A DNA stretch of 35,144 bases from Nguyenibacter vanlangensis (GTDB lineage Bacteria > Pseudomonadota > Alphaproteobacteria > Acetobacterales > Acetobacteraceae). The position numbers were made by a program, and so were the translations under genes. Shown one piece after another: positions 22,628 to 31,696 of this stretch (position 1 is its first letter; each line of letters opens with the position of its first letter). Below the pieces are notes generated by a model. That model was not told where the DNA came from. It did not search any database and worked only from the letters and a program-made list of their open reading frames with translations. The DNA lies in contig NZ_JABXXP010000005.1 of assembly GCF_013376155.1 (NCBI RefSeq), forward strand, positions 1-35,144, given 5' to 3'.

Positions 22628-24046
22628 TCAGGCCCCCTTCTTGTTGGCCTTCACGAGTTGGATCTCGAAGCACTTGTCGCCGACGATGCCGGGCTTCTCG
22701 TTCGCGTCGTCGAAGAGCATCGTCGACACTGCCCGCACCTCTTCCGCAGAGCGCGAGAAGACGATGCGACGGGCCGACGGCGTGCTGCCCTTCGGCTCGG
22801 GCAGCGCGCCCTTCACCTTGCGCGGATCGAACTCCAGAGCGTCGCTGCCCTTCTTGCTGGTCACGCGCGGAGAGACCGCTTCGATCGCCTTGCTCAGCGA
22901 CATCGGCTTGGCGTCGGACCAGTGGCTCGCTTGGTCTTCGCGCGGGTGGTTCTTCCACTGGTTCGTGTACGAGATCCAAACCCGCATGCCCTCCTTCATC
23001 TTGACGAGGGACTCGAGCCAGACGTTCGATGACGTGTCGAGCGCGCGCTTCGTGGTCGTGACAGGCAGCTTCTTCGCGTCCTTGGCCCGGAACTCGATGA
23101 TGCCTGTGATGACGATGAACTGGTCGTGGTAGAGCGGGATGCCGTCGCCCCAGCCCGTCAGGCGGTTCTTGTCACCGACGATGACCGCGCGGTCGTTGCA
23201 GAGTACGGTCCATCCCGCGGTCGCGGAGTTGCGCTGGCCTGCGAAGTCGCCGTCTTCGTCATCATCGTCAGAGTCGTATTGGCGGCTAGTGTTCAGGCCG
23301 ACGGTTATGGAGACGAGCACTCCGTCGATCGTTTTCTGGTAGACGTAGGGTGCTGGGCCGTCCTTGCGCATGGAGACGAGCACCTCGACGTGAACGGGCT
23401 TCACCGCCTTACCATTGATCTCGATCTTGAGGCCGCGCTGCAGGAACATCGTGAAGTGGTGGGAGATCGCGGTCTCCACCTCGTTCACGAACGCGGCGTT
23501 GGAGAAGTGTTTGGCGACGCCCGGGTAGAGATCCTTGACCACGATCGTGGTGCCGGGCTTCGAGAGCTTCTCGCTGGCACTGCTCGGAACCTTGATCGGT
23601 AACTCGCTCCACTCCTTATCGTCGAGCCACTTCGAGTCGATGTGAACCTCGAAGGTGTCGTTGCCATGCCGCGTCTTCACGAGCGCATCGGTGCCCATCT
23701 TGAAGAGCGCACGCTTCATGCCGACGCCGTACATGCCGATCGTCTCGGTATCTGCGTCGCGCTGGTCGTCGGCGTCGCGACCCATCTTGAACGCATATTT
23801 GATGGCAACGTCGCGAGGGATGCCGCCGCAGTTGTCCTCAATGGAGAACTGGTCCTTCGAGAGCTTAATCCTGACGTAGTGCTTCGCATATTCGACGTCG
23901 TTGCCGTTCGCGAGGCGCAGCGCGCCGTCGAGGCAGTTGTCGATCAGGTCGAGGATCGCGTCATCGAGGCTGATGTCGCGGGTCAGCATGGACACGAAGA
24001 ACTGCTTGGTGGGCACCGCTTTCGCGGTGTCGTTGCTGAGCTTCAT
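22628..24046 (-). CDS. GHKL (Hsp90/MutL-type) ATPase inserted in the DISARM operon
   Basis: The protein has 472 residues from the ATG at 24046, which overlaps the drmMI stop (ATGA) with GGAGGA 8-13 bases upstream. The Bergerat ATP-binding fold is clear: N box DAILDLIDNCLDG (Asp33 to Asn37), G1 box IEDNCGGIP (Asp71), and G2 box IGMYGVGMKRALFKMG. A transducer-like region follows, and the C-terminus carries an arginine/serine-rich stretch near SARRIVFSRSAEEVRAVSTML. GHKL ATPases clamp shut on ATP binding. In phage defence they are known in several systems as sensor or effector ATPases. It is paired with the methyltransferase-like gene. Neither is part of the described class 1 DISARM core, so its role in this operon is unknown. 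Confidence 0.85.
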   Translation of the reverse strand: MKLSNDTAKAVPTKQFFVSMLTRDISLDDAILDLIDNCLDGALRLANGNDVEYAKHYVRIKLSKDQFSIEDNCGGIPRDVAIKYAFKMGRDADDQRDADTETIGMYGVGMKRALFKMGTDALVKTRHGNDTFEVHIDSKWLDDKEWSELPIKVPSSASEKLSKPGTTIVVKDLYPGVAKHFSNAAFVNEVETAISHHFTMFLQRGLKIEINGKAVKPVHVEVLVSMRKDGPAPYVYQKTIDGVLVSITVGLNTSRQYDSDDDDEDGDFAGQRNSATAGWTVLCNDRAVIVGDKNRLTGWGDGIPLYHDQFIVITGIIEFRAKDAKKLPVTTTKRALDTSSNVWLESLVKMKEGMRVWISYTNQWKNHPREDQASHWSDAKPMSLSKAIEAVSPRVTSKKGSDALEFDPRKVKGALPEPKGSTPSARRIVFSRSAEEVRAVSTMLFDDANEKPGIVGDKCFEIQLVKANKKGA

Positions 24047-27000
24047 TTGCTCGTCCTCCATGTACCGGCCATCTTCGCGGGCGCATCGACGAGGTCGAGC
24101 GCGCCTTGGCTAGTGGGCGTCGCCTTCCTCGGGCTCTTTGGCGCACGCAGCTTCGTCGCAGGCGTGGCGGCTTGCTCATCCTCGTAGCGCTGACGGTTCA
24201 GCTCAGCGAACCGTCGAAGCACCTCGGCGCGCGCAGCATCGGAAATCGTGAAGCGAACGCGGTCATTCTCCGCGAGGTTCGGTTGCTCGTGGTAGCCGTG
24301 CCCGAGGTCGAGATCGCCCCACCCGTAGGCGCGCATGACGGCGGCGTCGATCTCGCGGTGCATCTCGCGTAACCGCACGATGTGTGCGTCGACGTCTTCC
24401 TCGTCGTGGAAGCGATTGTAGAGCTTCGTGAGACCGATCGGATTAGCCGGATCGGTCATCACCTGTCGTCGTGATTGCAGGTAGTCACGACCAATCTGAT
24501 CGAAGGGAATGATGTCTGAAGACTTCAAGAAGGGAAAAGTTTCGACCGCGTCGGATGGCGAGAAATTCAGATCGAGCTTCATTCGGGAGGACTGTTTCCA
24601 TACCCACGCATCGACCGGAGACGAATTGAAAATCGCCGCGTAGGCATAAGGCTCTGTCACAGCAAAAACGACACACTTCTCGTGAAAGATGACGTCATTT
24701 GGAACCACCGACGGATTGAAATATTTTCCGACGCGCCCAGCCACAAGAATATTTTCAAGAGGGCGGGCTTGCGCATCCCAACCTTTGGGATGCTGTTTGA
24801 AGTGATGTCCGCGACCGATGGCATGATACAGCTCCGATCTCGCCCGAAGATACAGCCACCACTTTTCTCGTGCGCCCTTGTCGTTATTGGCAAGGCGTTC
24901 CGATTTTACATTTTCCTCTAAATATTCATATGGCAAATTATAAGATCTTGCCTCCGTTTCCGGCCAGTCCCAGAAATCGATCGCCCATCGAGTAGCCTTT
25001 TGCTCCGGAACTGATTTTAGGTCGTCTCCGTCAAGATAAGGTAGGATCACCTCGGCATTTCTAGAGTCGGCATCTAGCATCCGTTGTGCTTCTTCGGGCG
25101 AAAGTACGAATCCCAAGCCGAGCACGATCGAGCCTTGATAGGTAGTGCCCTCGTTAATTTTGAGCCGCTTTGGACTCCATTCTTCACGATCGGACAAAAA
25201 AGCTGAAACGAAGGAAGTGGGCCGACCAAGTAACGAGCGGACCCCTCGCCACTCGCCCTTATGAACATGCACCCGGCTGGTGACGACCGCCGCCTTTCCG
25301 GGCCAGGGCTCATTCGGATAGGCGGCATGGATTACTGCACTTCCGCTGATCATTGCTTCCAAACCAACCTGTCGCGTGTCGCCTTCCGCGATGGTGTTGA
25401 CTGCAAGCAACCCGAATCCACCTCCGTCGCGGAGGAGCGAATAAGCGCGTAAGAAGAAATACGCGACCAGATCGGCCGATCCCCGTCGTCCTTCGGCAAT
25501 CTGCTCCACGAGCCAATCCCGATAGACGGTGCCCGCAACGCCGGTGATCCGCTGTCCGCCTAAAAATGGCGGATTGCCAGTAAAAGCATCGAACCCACCG
25601 TTGTCCCGCAAGAAGACTTCCGGGAATTCAAGCGGCCAATGAAGCGGACGTCGGGGAACACCGTCAGGCGCATCGCTTGCAAGGTCGACCTGTCTTTGCC
25701 GCAGCAAGCGGGTCCGCGCATTCGCGTCACCGCCAGCAGCTTCGTCGGCGGTGGACGCTAGCGACGTAATTCTCACGGCACGGTCATCGGCGAGGACAAT
25801 GCCAACAAGGGCATCGGCAATCAGTCCCGGCAGGGCCAGTTCATTGCGCGATTGAGCGTCGAGCGCGGCCATCGCCTCGACATCACCGATGTCGCGGATT
25901 GGGATCGAACGAAGCCGACTGCGAAGTTCGAGCGCCTTATCGACGGCCGATCGGATGGTCCGGCCGAAAAGGCGAAGCTGGGCTTTGCCCTTTGGCTTCA
26001 TGTCCAGCTCGATGAGCTGCCCGAGATCATGGATGCCGAGAAGGCTGTCGCCACTCCGCAGATTGTGATCGAGGAAGCCGAAAGGCCGCCCCTTGGCGAG
26101 CGTGGTCAGCCAGAGCGACAGCTTGGCGAGTTCGACCGCGAGCGGGTTCTTGTCGACGCCATAGAGGCAGCGCTCGGCGATCAGGCGACGCGCCAGGATG
26201 GCGCGTTCCTCGGTGTCGCGCGACAGCGGCTCGAATCCCGTGGCGTCATCCGCCACGCGAATGTAGCCCTCGTCGTCGATCCGGCCGCCACCCGCTTCGA
26301 CATCGGACCAAGCCTCGACCATCCGGTCGGCGAGCCACCGGCAAGCCTGCACGAGGAATGCGCCAGAGCCCATCGCGGGGTCGCAGATCTTGAGGTCGAG
26401 GAGTTCGTCGGCGCTCTTGAGCTTCCAATCCTCGCGTGCCGTGCCTTCGGCCGGGCCCCGATAGACGATCGGGGTCAGCGTCTCCTCGACGATCTTTTTG
26501 GTCAGACTTTTGGGCGTGTAGTGCGTCCCACTCTCGCGCCGGTCGGCGCCGAGGACGACGACGAAGGCGCCGGCGTGATGGACCAGAGGGTATCCCCACG
26601 GGTCCGTTCGCAGGAGTTCGGCAAAGGGCAGGATGCGGTCGCGCAGGGCCACGTCGCCACGGCAGACGGTGAGCAGCCGCGCGGCGACGCGCTCATCCAG
26701 TTCTCGGCCGATAGCGTTGCGAATGGCCGGCTCGGAGCGCTCGCTCCGCTCTTTCAGGAGTTCGATGATCCTGGCGGCGCCGTCGAGGCGCGCGGATTCG
26801 ATCTCGCCGAGCGCGACGCGCGCATTCTTGGCCTTGGCCGATCCTTCGAGTTCGAGCGTCACGTCATCGACGCGCTGGACCGTCCGTTCGAGGAGGCCTT
26901 CATAGACGTGACCGATCTGTTCCACGTCGAGCGCGCGATAGGACAGCGTGCGCCCCTCGAAGGTCTGGATCGCTTCCAGCAGGAGGAGGACCGTCCGATC

Positions 27001-28155
27001 GTCGATCGGCAGCGGCTCCGCTGGGTCGCTCCGCCAACTCGTCCCTTTCTTGCGCCCTTCGAGGAACGGGTAGCGGTCCGGATCGAAGAGTGATCCGCCC
27101 ATCGCCGGGAGCCGAAGCACCGGATGATCGATTCCGCCATAGACGCCACGAAACAGCGCGAGCAGCCGTGACCACGCCGAACGTCGACGTTCGAGAATCT
27201 CCTCGGAGTCGGCGCGCAACTGCATGCGCAGGCTGGAGAGCGCGTAGAACGAATCGTATCTGGGATCGCCGAGGAGAAGCAGGCCGCGTTCTTCCGCCGC
27301 GAGGAGGAAGACGAGCCGCATCATGACCGTCAGTCCGGCCTCGTAGAGTTCCTTCGGATCGACGTCGTGCAAGAGATCCCGGTTGCGATCCTGATCGGCG
27401 CGGTCGAGAGACTGGACCAGGACTTCGACCGCACGGCGGACCTGCTCGCCGAGTGCGTCGGTCACATCGTCCTGGTGCTTCAGCGATCGTTCGAACAACG
27501 CCGGTAGCCTTTCGGCTTCCGGGCCGAAGAACCGACGAACCCCGAGCAGGCTGACGAAGGCGCGGAGCGTTTCGGGCTCCTGGCCCCACAGGCGGGCATA
27601 CCAACTGGCGAAGCTCGCGACAGCGCCGGCCGGCGCATGAACCAGCATCCAGCGTTCGCCGTTGGTCACGAGACCGACCGGGCATCCGGCGGCGCGAAGC
27701 ACCGACACCATGCGGTCGCCCGGGGTCGTAGCCAGACCGTCGTAGTTCCGGGTGGCGTCGAGATCGGTGTCGGGATCATAGAGCTGGACGAGCAGGAGCG
27801 GGTCGTCGCCCAGGGTCGGATTGACGATCGCCAGGTCGGGTGCGATCGTGACGCCGTGCTCCGGGAGCGACACCTTCAGCCGCTCCGGAAATGTCGCCGC
27901 CCGGCGCAAAACCTGATCGTCCACCTCCAGGGCGCTTTGGAGAACCTCGTCGATCCACGCCGAATGTATCGCCGGCATATCGGGATCGTCCGCATCGACG
28001 GCGTCACGCCATTCGTCGTAGGCGGCGCGGAGCCGTTGAGGTCGGCCGGAGGTGAGGGCTTCCAAGCCTTGGGGAAGCACCTCCCGAAGCACGGGCACCG
28101 CGAGGAACGGCCCCGACACCTCGATGAGGTTGAGCCAATCGTGGTTGGCGCTCAT
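24043..28155 (-). CDS. drmMI: DISARM DrmMI, N6-adenine methyltransferase
   Basis: The protein has 1370 residues; the ATG overlaps the drmD stop by 4 bases. The SAM motif CDPAMGSGAFLV is at 591-602 and the catalytic NPPF at 861-864 (context GNPPFLGG), the gamma-class adenine methylase order seen in PglX/Eco57I-like enzymes. Residues 1-560 form a long N-terminal region. Region 870-1225, after the catalytic motif, probably holds the target recognition domain. DNA for it (about 24480-25560) is strikingly AT-rich, about 32% GC at the lowest in a gene otherwise well above 60%, so this part may have been exchanged by recombination. In class 1 DISARM, DrmMI methylates host DNA to mark it as self. Length fits the family. 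Confidence 0.93.
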   Translation of the reverse strand: MSANHDWLNLIEVSGPFLAVPVLREVLPQGLEALTSGRPQRLRAAYDEWRDAVDADDPDMPAIHSAWIDEVLQSALEVDDQVLRRAATFPERLKVSLPEHGVTIAPDLAIVNPTLGDDPLLLVQLYDPDTDLDATRNYDGLATTPGDRMVSVLRAAGCPVGLVTNGERWMLVHAPAGAVASFASWYARLWGQEPETLRAFVSLLGVRRFFGPEAERLPALFERSLKHQDDVTDALGEQVRRAVEVLVQSLDRADQDRNRDLLHDVDPKELYEAGLTVMMRLVFLLAAEERGLLLLGDPRYDSFYALSSLRMQLRADSEEILERRRSAWSRLLALFRGVYGGIDHPVLRLPAMGGSLFDPDRYPFLEGRKKGTSWRSDPAEPLPIDDRTVLLLLEAIQTFEGRTLSYRALDVEQIGHVYEGLLERTVQRVDDVTLELEGSAKAKNARVALGEIESARLDGAARIIELLKERSERSEPAIRNAIGRELDERVAARLLTVCRGDVALRDRILPFAELLRTDPWGYPLVHHAGAFVVVLGADRRESGTHYTPKSLTKKIVEETLTPIVYRGPAEGTAREDWKLKSADELLDLKICDPAMGSGAFLVQACRWLADRMVEAWSDVEAGGGRIDDEGYIRVADDATGFEPLSRDTEERAILARRLIAERCLYGVDKNPLAVELAKLSLWLTTLAKGRPFGFLDHNLRSGDSLLGIHDLGQLIELDMKPKGKAQLRLFGRTIRSAVDKALELRSRLRSIPIRDIGDVEAMAALDAQSRNELALPGLIADALVGIVLADDRAVRITSLASTADEAAGGDANARTRLLRQRQVDLASDAPDGVPRRPLHWPLEFPEVFLRDNGGFDAFTGNPPFLGGQRITGVAGTVYRDWLVEQIAEGRRGSADLVAYFFLRAYSLLRDGGGFGLLAVNTIAEGDTRQVGLEAMISGSAVIHAAYPNEPWPGKAAVVTSRVHVHKGEWRGVRSLLGRPTSFVSAFLSDREEWSPKRLKINEGTTYQGSIVLGLGFVLSPEEAQRMLDADSRNAEVILPYLDGDDLKSVPEQKATRWAIDFWDWPETEARSYNLPYEYLEENVKSERLANNDKGAREKWWLYLRARSELYHAIGRGHHFKQHPKGWDAQARPLENILVAGRVGKYFNPSVVPNDVIFHEKCVVFAVTEPYAYAAIFNSSPVDAWVWKQSSRMKLDLNFSPSDAVETFPFLKSSDIIPFDQIGRDYLQSRRQVMTDPANPIGLTKLYNRFHDEEDVDAHIVRLREMHREIDAAVMRAYGWGDLDLGHGYHEQPNLAENDRVRFTISDAARAEVLRRFAELNRQRYEDEQAATPATKLRAPKSPRKATPTSQGALDLVDAPAKMAGTWRTSK

Positions 28156-31100
28156 GTGGTCCGCTCCGTCGTCAGCGAGTCGGGCACGAGCAGGACGACG
28201 GCCACGGGAAAGGTGTGATCCCGGACATTGGAGTATCTGTTCTCGATGGCGCGCACCTCTTGCTCCCGCTCCAGCGGAATGCGGGCGAGGCGTGCTTCCA
28301 GAGCGGCATGATCGCGTCGTAGCTGGGTGCGCTCATCTTCGGAGAAGAGCGAGAGCTGTTGCGGCTCGCGGTCGGCGACGAGTTCGGCCCGCAGAGCCTT
28401 GTCGAGATCGTCGAGCACCTGGCGGATGTCGTCGCTCTCCTTTTCCCGGCGGGTGTCGATCGAGTTGGACAGGAAGCGCAGGCGATCTTTGGAACGCGCC
28501 TCGACCGCAGCCAGGACGGAGTCGCGCTGCTTGTCGAAGCGGGTGCGCAGCGCCGCGAAGGTCGTATCCGGAAGCGCCGCTGGTTTGGATTCCTGGAGCC
28601 ACCGACGCAACTCTGTGACGCGCTCCTCGCGGCGGAAGCCCGCGTCGCGCAGATAGCCGCCGGCCTCGGTGAGTTCCTCGTGCAGGCGATGGTGACTGCC
28701 GCCCGTGATCACCAAGCGGGAAACGACGACGACGGTCGGAGCTTCCAAGCGACCGTCGGGAAGCGACCGGGCGGTGACGCGATGGATCTTCTTTACGTCG
28801 TCGCGCGCCCAGATCTCGGCGCGGAGCAGGCGCAAACTCATCTGAACGAGGCGGTGATTGAGATGCACCAGCACGACGTCGTCGCGCCCCTTCGCCACGT
28901 CGTGATCGAAGGTGATCGGTCGAACCTTCTTTGTATAAGGATGCTCGAGACCTTCGAGGCATCGCGACCATGAACCCGACAGCGCCGGCATCCTGAAGAC
29001 CGATCCATCGAGAGCCCCCGGAAGGGAAACGGGCTCCAGGTCCGGTTTGTCCGATAGGCGCAGAGCCGTCCTCACCGACCTTTCGACATGGTCGGGCGCA
29101 AGATTTTGCTCTCGTTTGGTCTCGGCGAGGCGTTCATGAAGCTTCGCGATGCGTTCCCGGAGATCGCGCTCCGCTCTGACGAAGCGGCGAGACTTTTCCA
29201 TGCGGGCTTCGGCGAGCCGGGTATCCAGGTCGCGCCGGCGCCCCTCGATCAGGTCCGGCAACTGAGGGGCGATGACCGGATTGACGCTGCCCATGTCGGC
29301 CCGCATGGCATTGAGCTTGCGCAGGGCACGCAGAATGTCCTCGCCGTGGTCTCCCTCATCGTCGACCGGGTGCCAAATGACCACCTCGCCGGAGCGCTGA
29401 CCGTGCCGGTCGATGCGGCCGTTCCGCTGCTCCATCACGTTGGGATTGTAAGGAATCTCCAAGTGGATCATCAGATGGCAGTGGTTTTGGAGGTCGATGC
29501 CTTCCGAAGCGGCATCGGTCGCCAGGAGGATTCTGACTGGCGATTCCTTGGGGCTGGCCTGGAACGCGGCCTTCACGGTTTCGCGTTCGTCGTAATCCAT
29601 CCCGCCATAGATCAACGCCAGCCGGTCGCCACCGAAGCCGTGGGCAGCAAGGATCTGGTGCATCCACTGCTGTGTCGTCCGGTATTCGGTGAAGAGTATG
29701 ACGCGCTCGTCTGTCCACTGGCCATCGACCTGGAGATGCTTGGCAAGCCACTCCAGGATGGCGCGAGCCTTGGAGTCCTCTTTGTGTGACGCTTGCTGAG
29801 CCCAGGATCGCAAACGCTGGAGCATCAGCCTTTCTCGCTCGTCGGGCGGGCGGGCGTGCTTGCTGGCTTCGCCAATCGCCTCTTCTTCCGCCATCTCGCG
29901 CTGGGCATCGTCGGCGTAGTCTTCCTCCGCCTTCGAGATGGCCCGGCGGAGGATGCGCTCATCCAACTTTCGTTGGCCGCGGTCGGCCGCGATGCGCCCT
30001 TCGATGGTCGCGACGTGCCGTTCCAGCGTGGTCGCGAACGCCGCGGGTGACGACGACAGGCGCTTGCGCAGCAATTGATGGACGAAGCGATCGACGGCTC
30101 GTGCGCCTTTTTCCCCCCGCTCCCGGCTGGATATGTAGTCCCCGAGAAGATGACGGATGTCTCGCTCGTCCTCGGCGTAGTTGACACCGAGGGCTTCGAG
30201 GCGCCGTACCGGATAGAGTCGATTGCCGCTCGCGTCGACGAGGTCGCTCTTCAGCCGCCGCACCATGACTCGGGCGCGCTGAGGCTCGCTCGGCAGGACG
30301 TTTCTGGCGAACCGTTGATCGTCGAGGAGTTCGAGCAGAGCGGTGAACGATTCGGTGTAGCCATCGTGCGGCGTGGCGGTCAGGAACAGCTTGTGCTGGA
30401 AATGGGGTGCGAGAAGGCGGACCAGCCGCGTCCTGAGGCTCTCGACGGCATAGTGTCCGACCGTTGGCGCGACGTTGTGCGCCTCGTCGATTACCAAGAG
30501 ATCGAATTTGCGGGGATGTGTGACCGAGGGCGGCAAGGCATCACGAAACAGGCGCAGGCCTTCACCCTGCTTCGCCCAATCCATCGAGGTGATCAGGAGA
30601 GGGAACGACGTCCACGGGTTGGCGTGCAGCCCTCGCTCGCGTCGCAGATGCTTGACGAACTCGGTATCCACGATCCGAAAATCGAGGCCGAATTTTTCTT
30701 GCATCTCCGCGCGCCACTTTTCTTGCAGCGACGCTGGGCACAACACCAGCACTGTACGGGCACGGTGGCGGAGGAGCATCTCTTGGACCACGAGACCGGC
30801 TTCGATCGTCTTGCCGAGACCGACGTCGTCGGCGATGAGCAGGCTCGTGCGAGCCATGTCGATCGCGCGCACTAGCGGGTCGAGCTGGAAATCCTCGATG
30901 CTGACGCCACTACGGAAGGGCGCTTGCAAGTACGCTCTGTCTGCGTTGGTGGCCGCTCCCCATTGGACGGCGTCGAGAAACGCTTGCAGCGTGTCTGGAT
31001 CGTCCAAACCCGTGATACGCGGCAGGCCGGCGCGCTCAATGACATGAGCGCCGGGTTCCAATTCCCACAAAACCTCGATTTCCTCGCCGAGGGCATCCTC

Positions 31101-31274
31101 GTCGATCGAAGCCAACCGAATGAGGTGGCGTTTGGGCAGACCAGGGGCGACCGAGCCGTCCTCCACTTCAGAAACGATCCATTGACGCCGGCGAGCTTCC
31201 ACCAACTGGCCGGGCTCGGGGATGGTGTGATGCGCTATCTGTGCGGCCGCGCTGCCAGCCCCCCTGACGATCAC
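28152..31274 (-). CDS. drmD: DISARM DrmD, SNF2-family helicase
   Basis: The protein has 1040 residues and starts with GTG, overlapping the vsr stop by 4 bases (GTGA). The helicase core has Walker A DDVGLGKTIEAG (GLGKT at 152-156), DEAH at 263-266, motif III FLTATPHDG near 298-304, and the C-terminal motifs LATDAASEGIDLQ and QRNGRIDRHGQR (616-627), the SNF2/RapA pattern. A coiled-coil-rich region of charged residues follows (about 690-1000). DrmD defines class 1 DISARM and lies directly before drmMI, as here. It is thought to move along DNA and support recognition or restriction. Nothing appears broken or truncated. Confidence 0.93.
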   Translation of the reverse strand: MIVRGAGSAAAQIAHHTIPEPGQLVEARRRQWIVSEVEDGSVAPGLPKRHLIRLASIDEDALGEEIEVLWELEPGAHVIERAGLPRITGLDDPDTLQAFLDAVQWGAATNADRAYLQAPFRSGVSIEDFQLDPLVRAIDMARTSLLIADDVGLGKTIEAGLVVQEMLLRHRARTVLVLCPASLQEKWRAEMQEKFGLDFRIVDTEFVKHLRRERGLHANPWTSFPLLITSMDWAKQGEGLRLFRDALPPSVTHPRKFDLLVIDEAHNVAPTVGHYAVESLRTRLVRLLAPHFQHKLFLTATPHDGYTESFTALLELLDDQRFARNVLPSEPQRARVMVRRLKSDLVDASGNRLYPVRRLEALGVNYAEDERDIRHLLGDYISSRERGEKGARAVDRFVHQLLRKRLSSSPAAFATTLERHVATIEGRIAADRGQRKLDERILRRAISKAEEDYADDAQREMAEEEAIGEASKHARPPDERERLMLQRLRSWAQQASHKEDSKARAILEWLAKHLQVDGQWTDERVILFTEYRTTQQWMHQILAAHGFGGDRLALIYGGMDYDERETVKAAFQASPKESPVRILLATDAASEGIDLQNHCHLMIHLEIPYNPNVMEQRNGRIDRHGQRSGEVVIWHPVDDEGDHGEDILRALRKLNAMRADMGSVNPVIAPQLPDLIEGRRRDLDTRLAEARMEKSRRFVRAERDLRERIAKLHERLAETKREQNLAPDHVERSVRTALRLSDKPDLEPVSLPGALDGSVFRMPALSGSWSRCLEGLEHPYTKKVRPITFDHDVAKGRDDVVLVHLNHRLVQMSLRLLRAEIWARDDVKKIHRVTARSLPDGRLEAPTVVVVSRLVITGGSHHRLHEELTEAGGYLRDAGFRREERVTELRRWLQESKPAALPDTTFAALRTRFDKQRDSVLAAVEARSKDRLRFLSNSIDTRREKESDDIRQVLDDLDKALRAELVADREPQQLSLFSEDERTQLRRDHAALEARLARIPLEREQEVRAIENRYSNVRDHTFPVAVVLLVPDSLTTERTT

Positions 31275-31696
31275 CGCGCACTCTCCCCGGCACGAACGAT
31301 GTCTTCGATGCGTTCGGCCGCATCACCAGCGCTTTCGTGAGACCAAACACGGACGACCCGCCAACCCGAAGCCCGGAGGCGTTGATCGGTGTCCGCGTCG
31401 CGAGCCCGGTTGGTTTCGATCTTGTCGCGCCAGAATTGCGCGTTGCTCTTCGGCCAGGAGGCGTGTTGCGGGCAACCGTGCCAGAAGCAACCATCGACGA
31501 AGATGGCCACCCGGGCGCTCGAAAATACGATGTCTGCGACTCGACGCGGCTTCGTCAGTAGCGGGACGTGCAAGCGATAGCGCAGCCCTCTGGCGTGCAG
31601 CGCCTTACGTAAGGAAAGTTCGGCGTCGGTGCCCTTCTGCCGCACTCGAGCCATTCGGTGGCTCGCTTCATGCGACGAGGGGCTTACGCGCGACAT
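31271..31696 (-). CDS. vsr: Very short patch repair (Vsr) endonuclease
   Basis: The protein has 141 residues. It has the Vsr pattern: a start with MARVRQKGTDAELSLRKAL, GLRYRLHVPLLTKPRRVADIVF with the catalytic-type Asp55, FVDGCFWHGC (66-75) with His73, and NAQFWRDKIETNRARDADTDQRLRASGWRVVRVWSHE. Vsr nicks T:G mismatches left by deamination of 5-methylcytosine, so it protects sites of the adjacent Dcm. The ATG at 31696 is chosen because GGGAGG lies 8 bases upstream and the N-terminus then matches the family; the gene overlaps dcm by 29 bases. An ATG at 31654 is the alternative. It links the methylase to drmD without a gap. Confidence 0.92.
   Translation of the reverse strand: MSRVSPSSHEASHRMARVRQKGTDAELSLRKALHARGLRYRLHVPLLTKPRRVADIVFSSARVAIFVDGCFWHGCPQHASWPKSNAQFWRDKIETNRARDADTDQRLRASGWRVVRVWSHESAGDAAERIEDIVRAGESAR

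Noticed and set aside
25852-27093. A 413-codon plus-strand frame
   Set aside because: It is antisense to drmMI and covers its catalytic half; the product has no domain signature.
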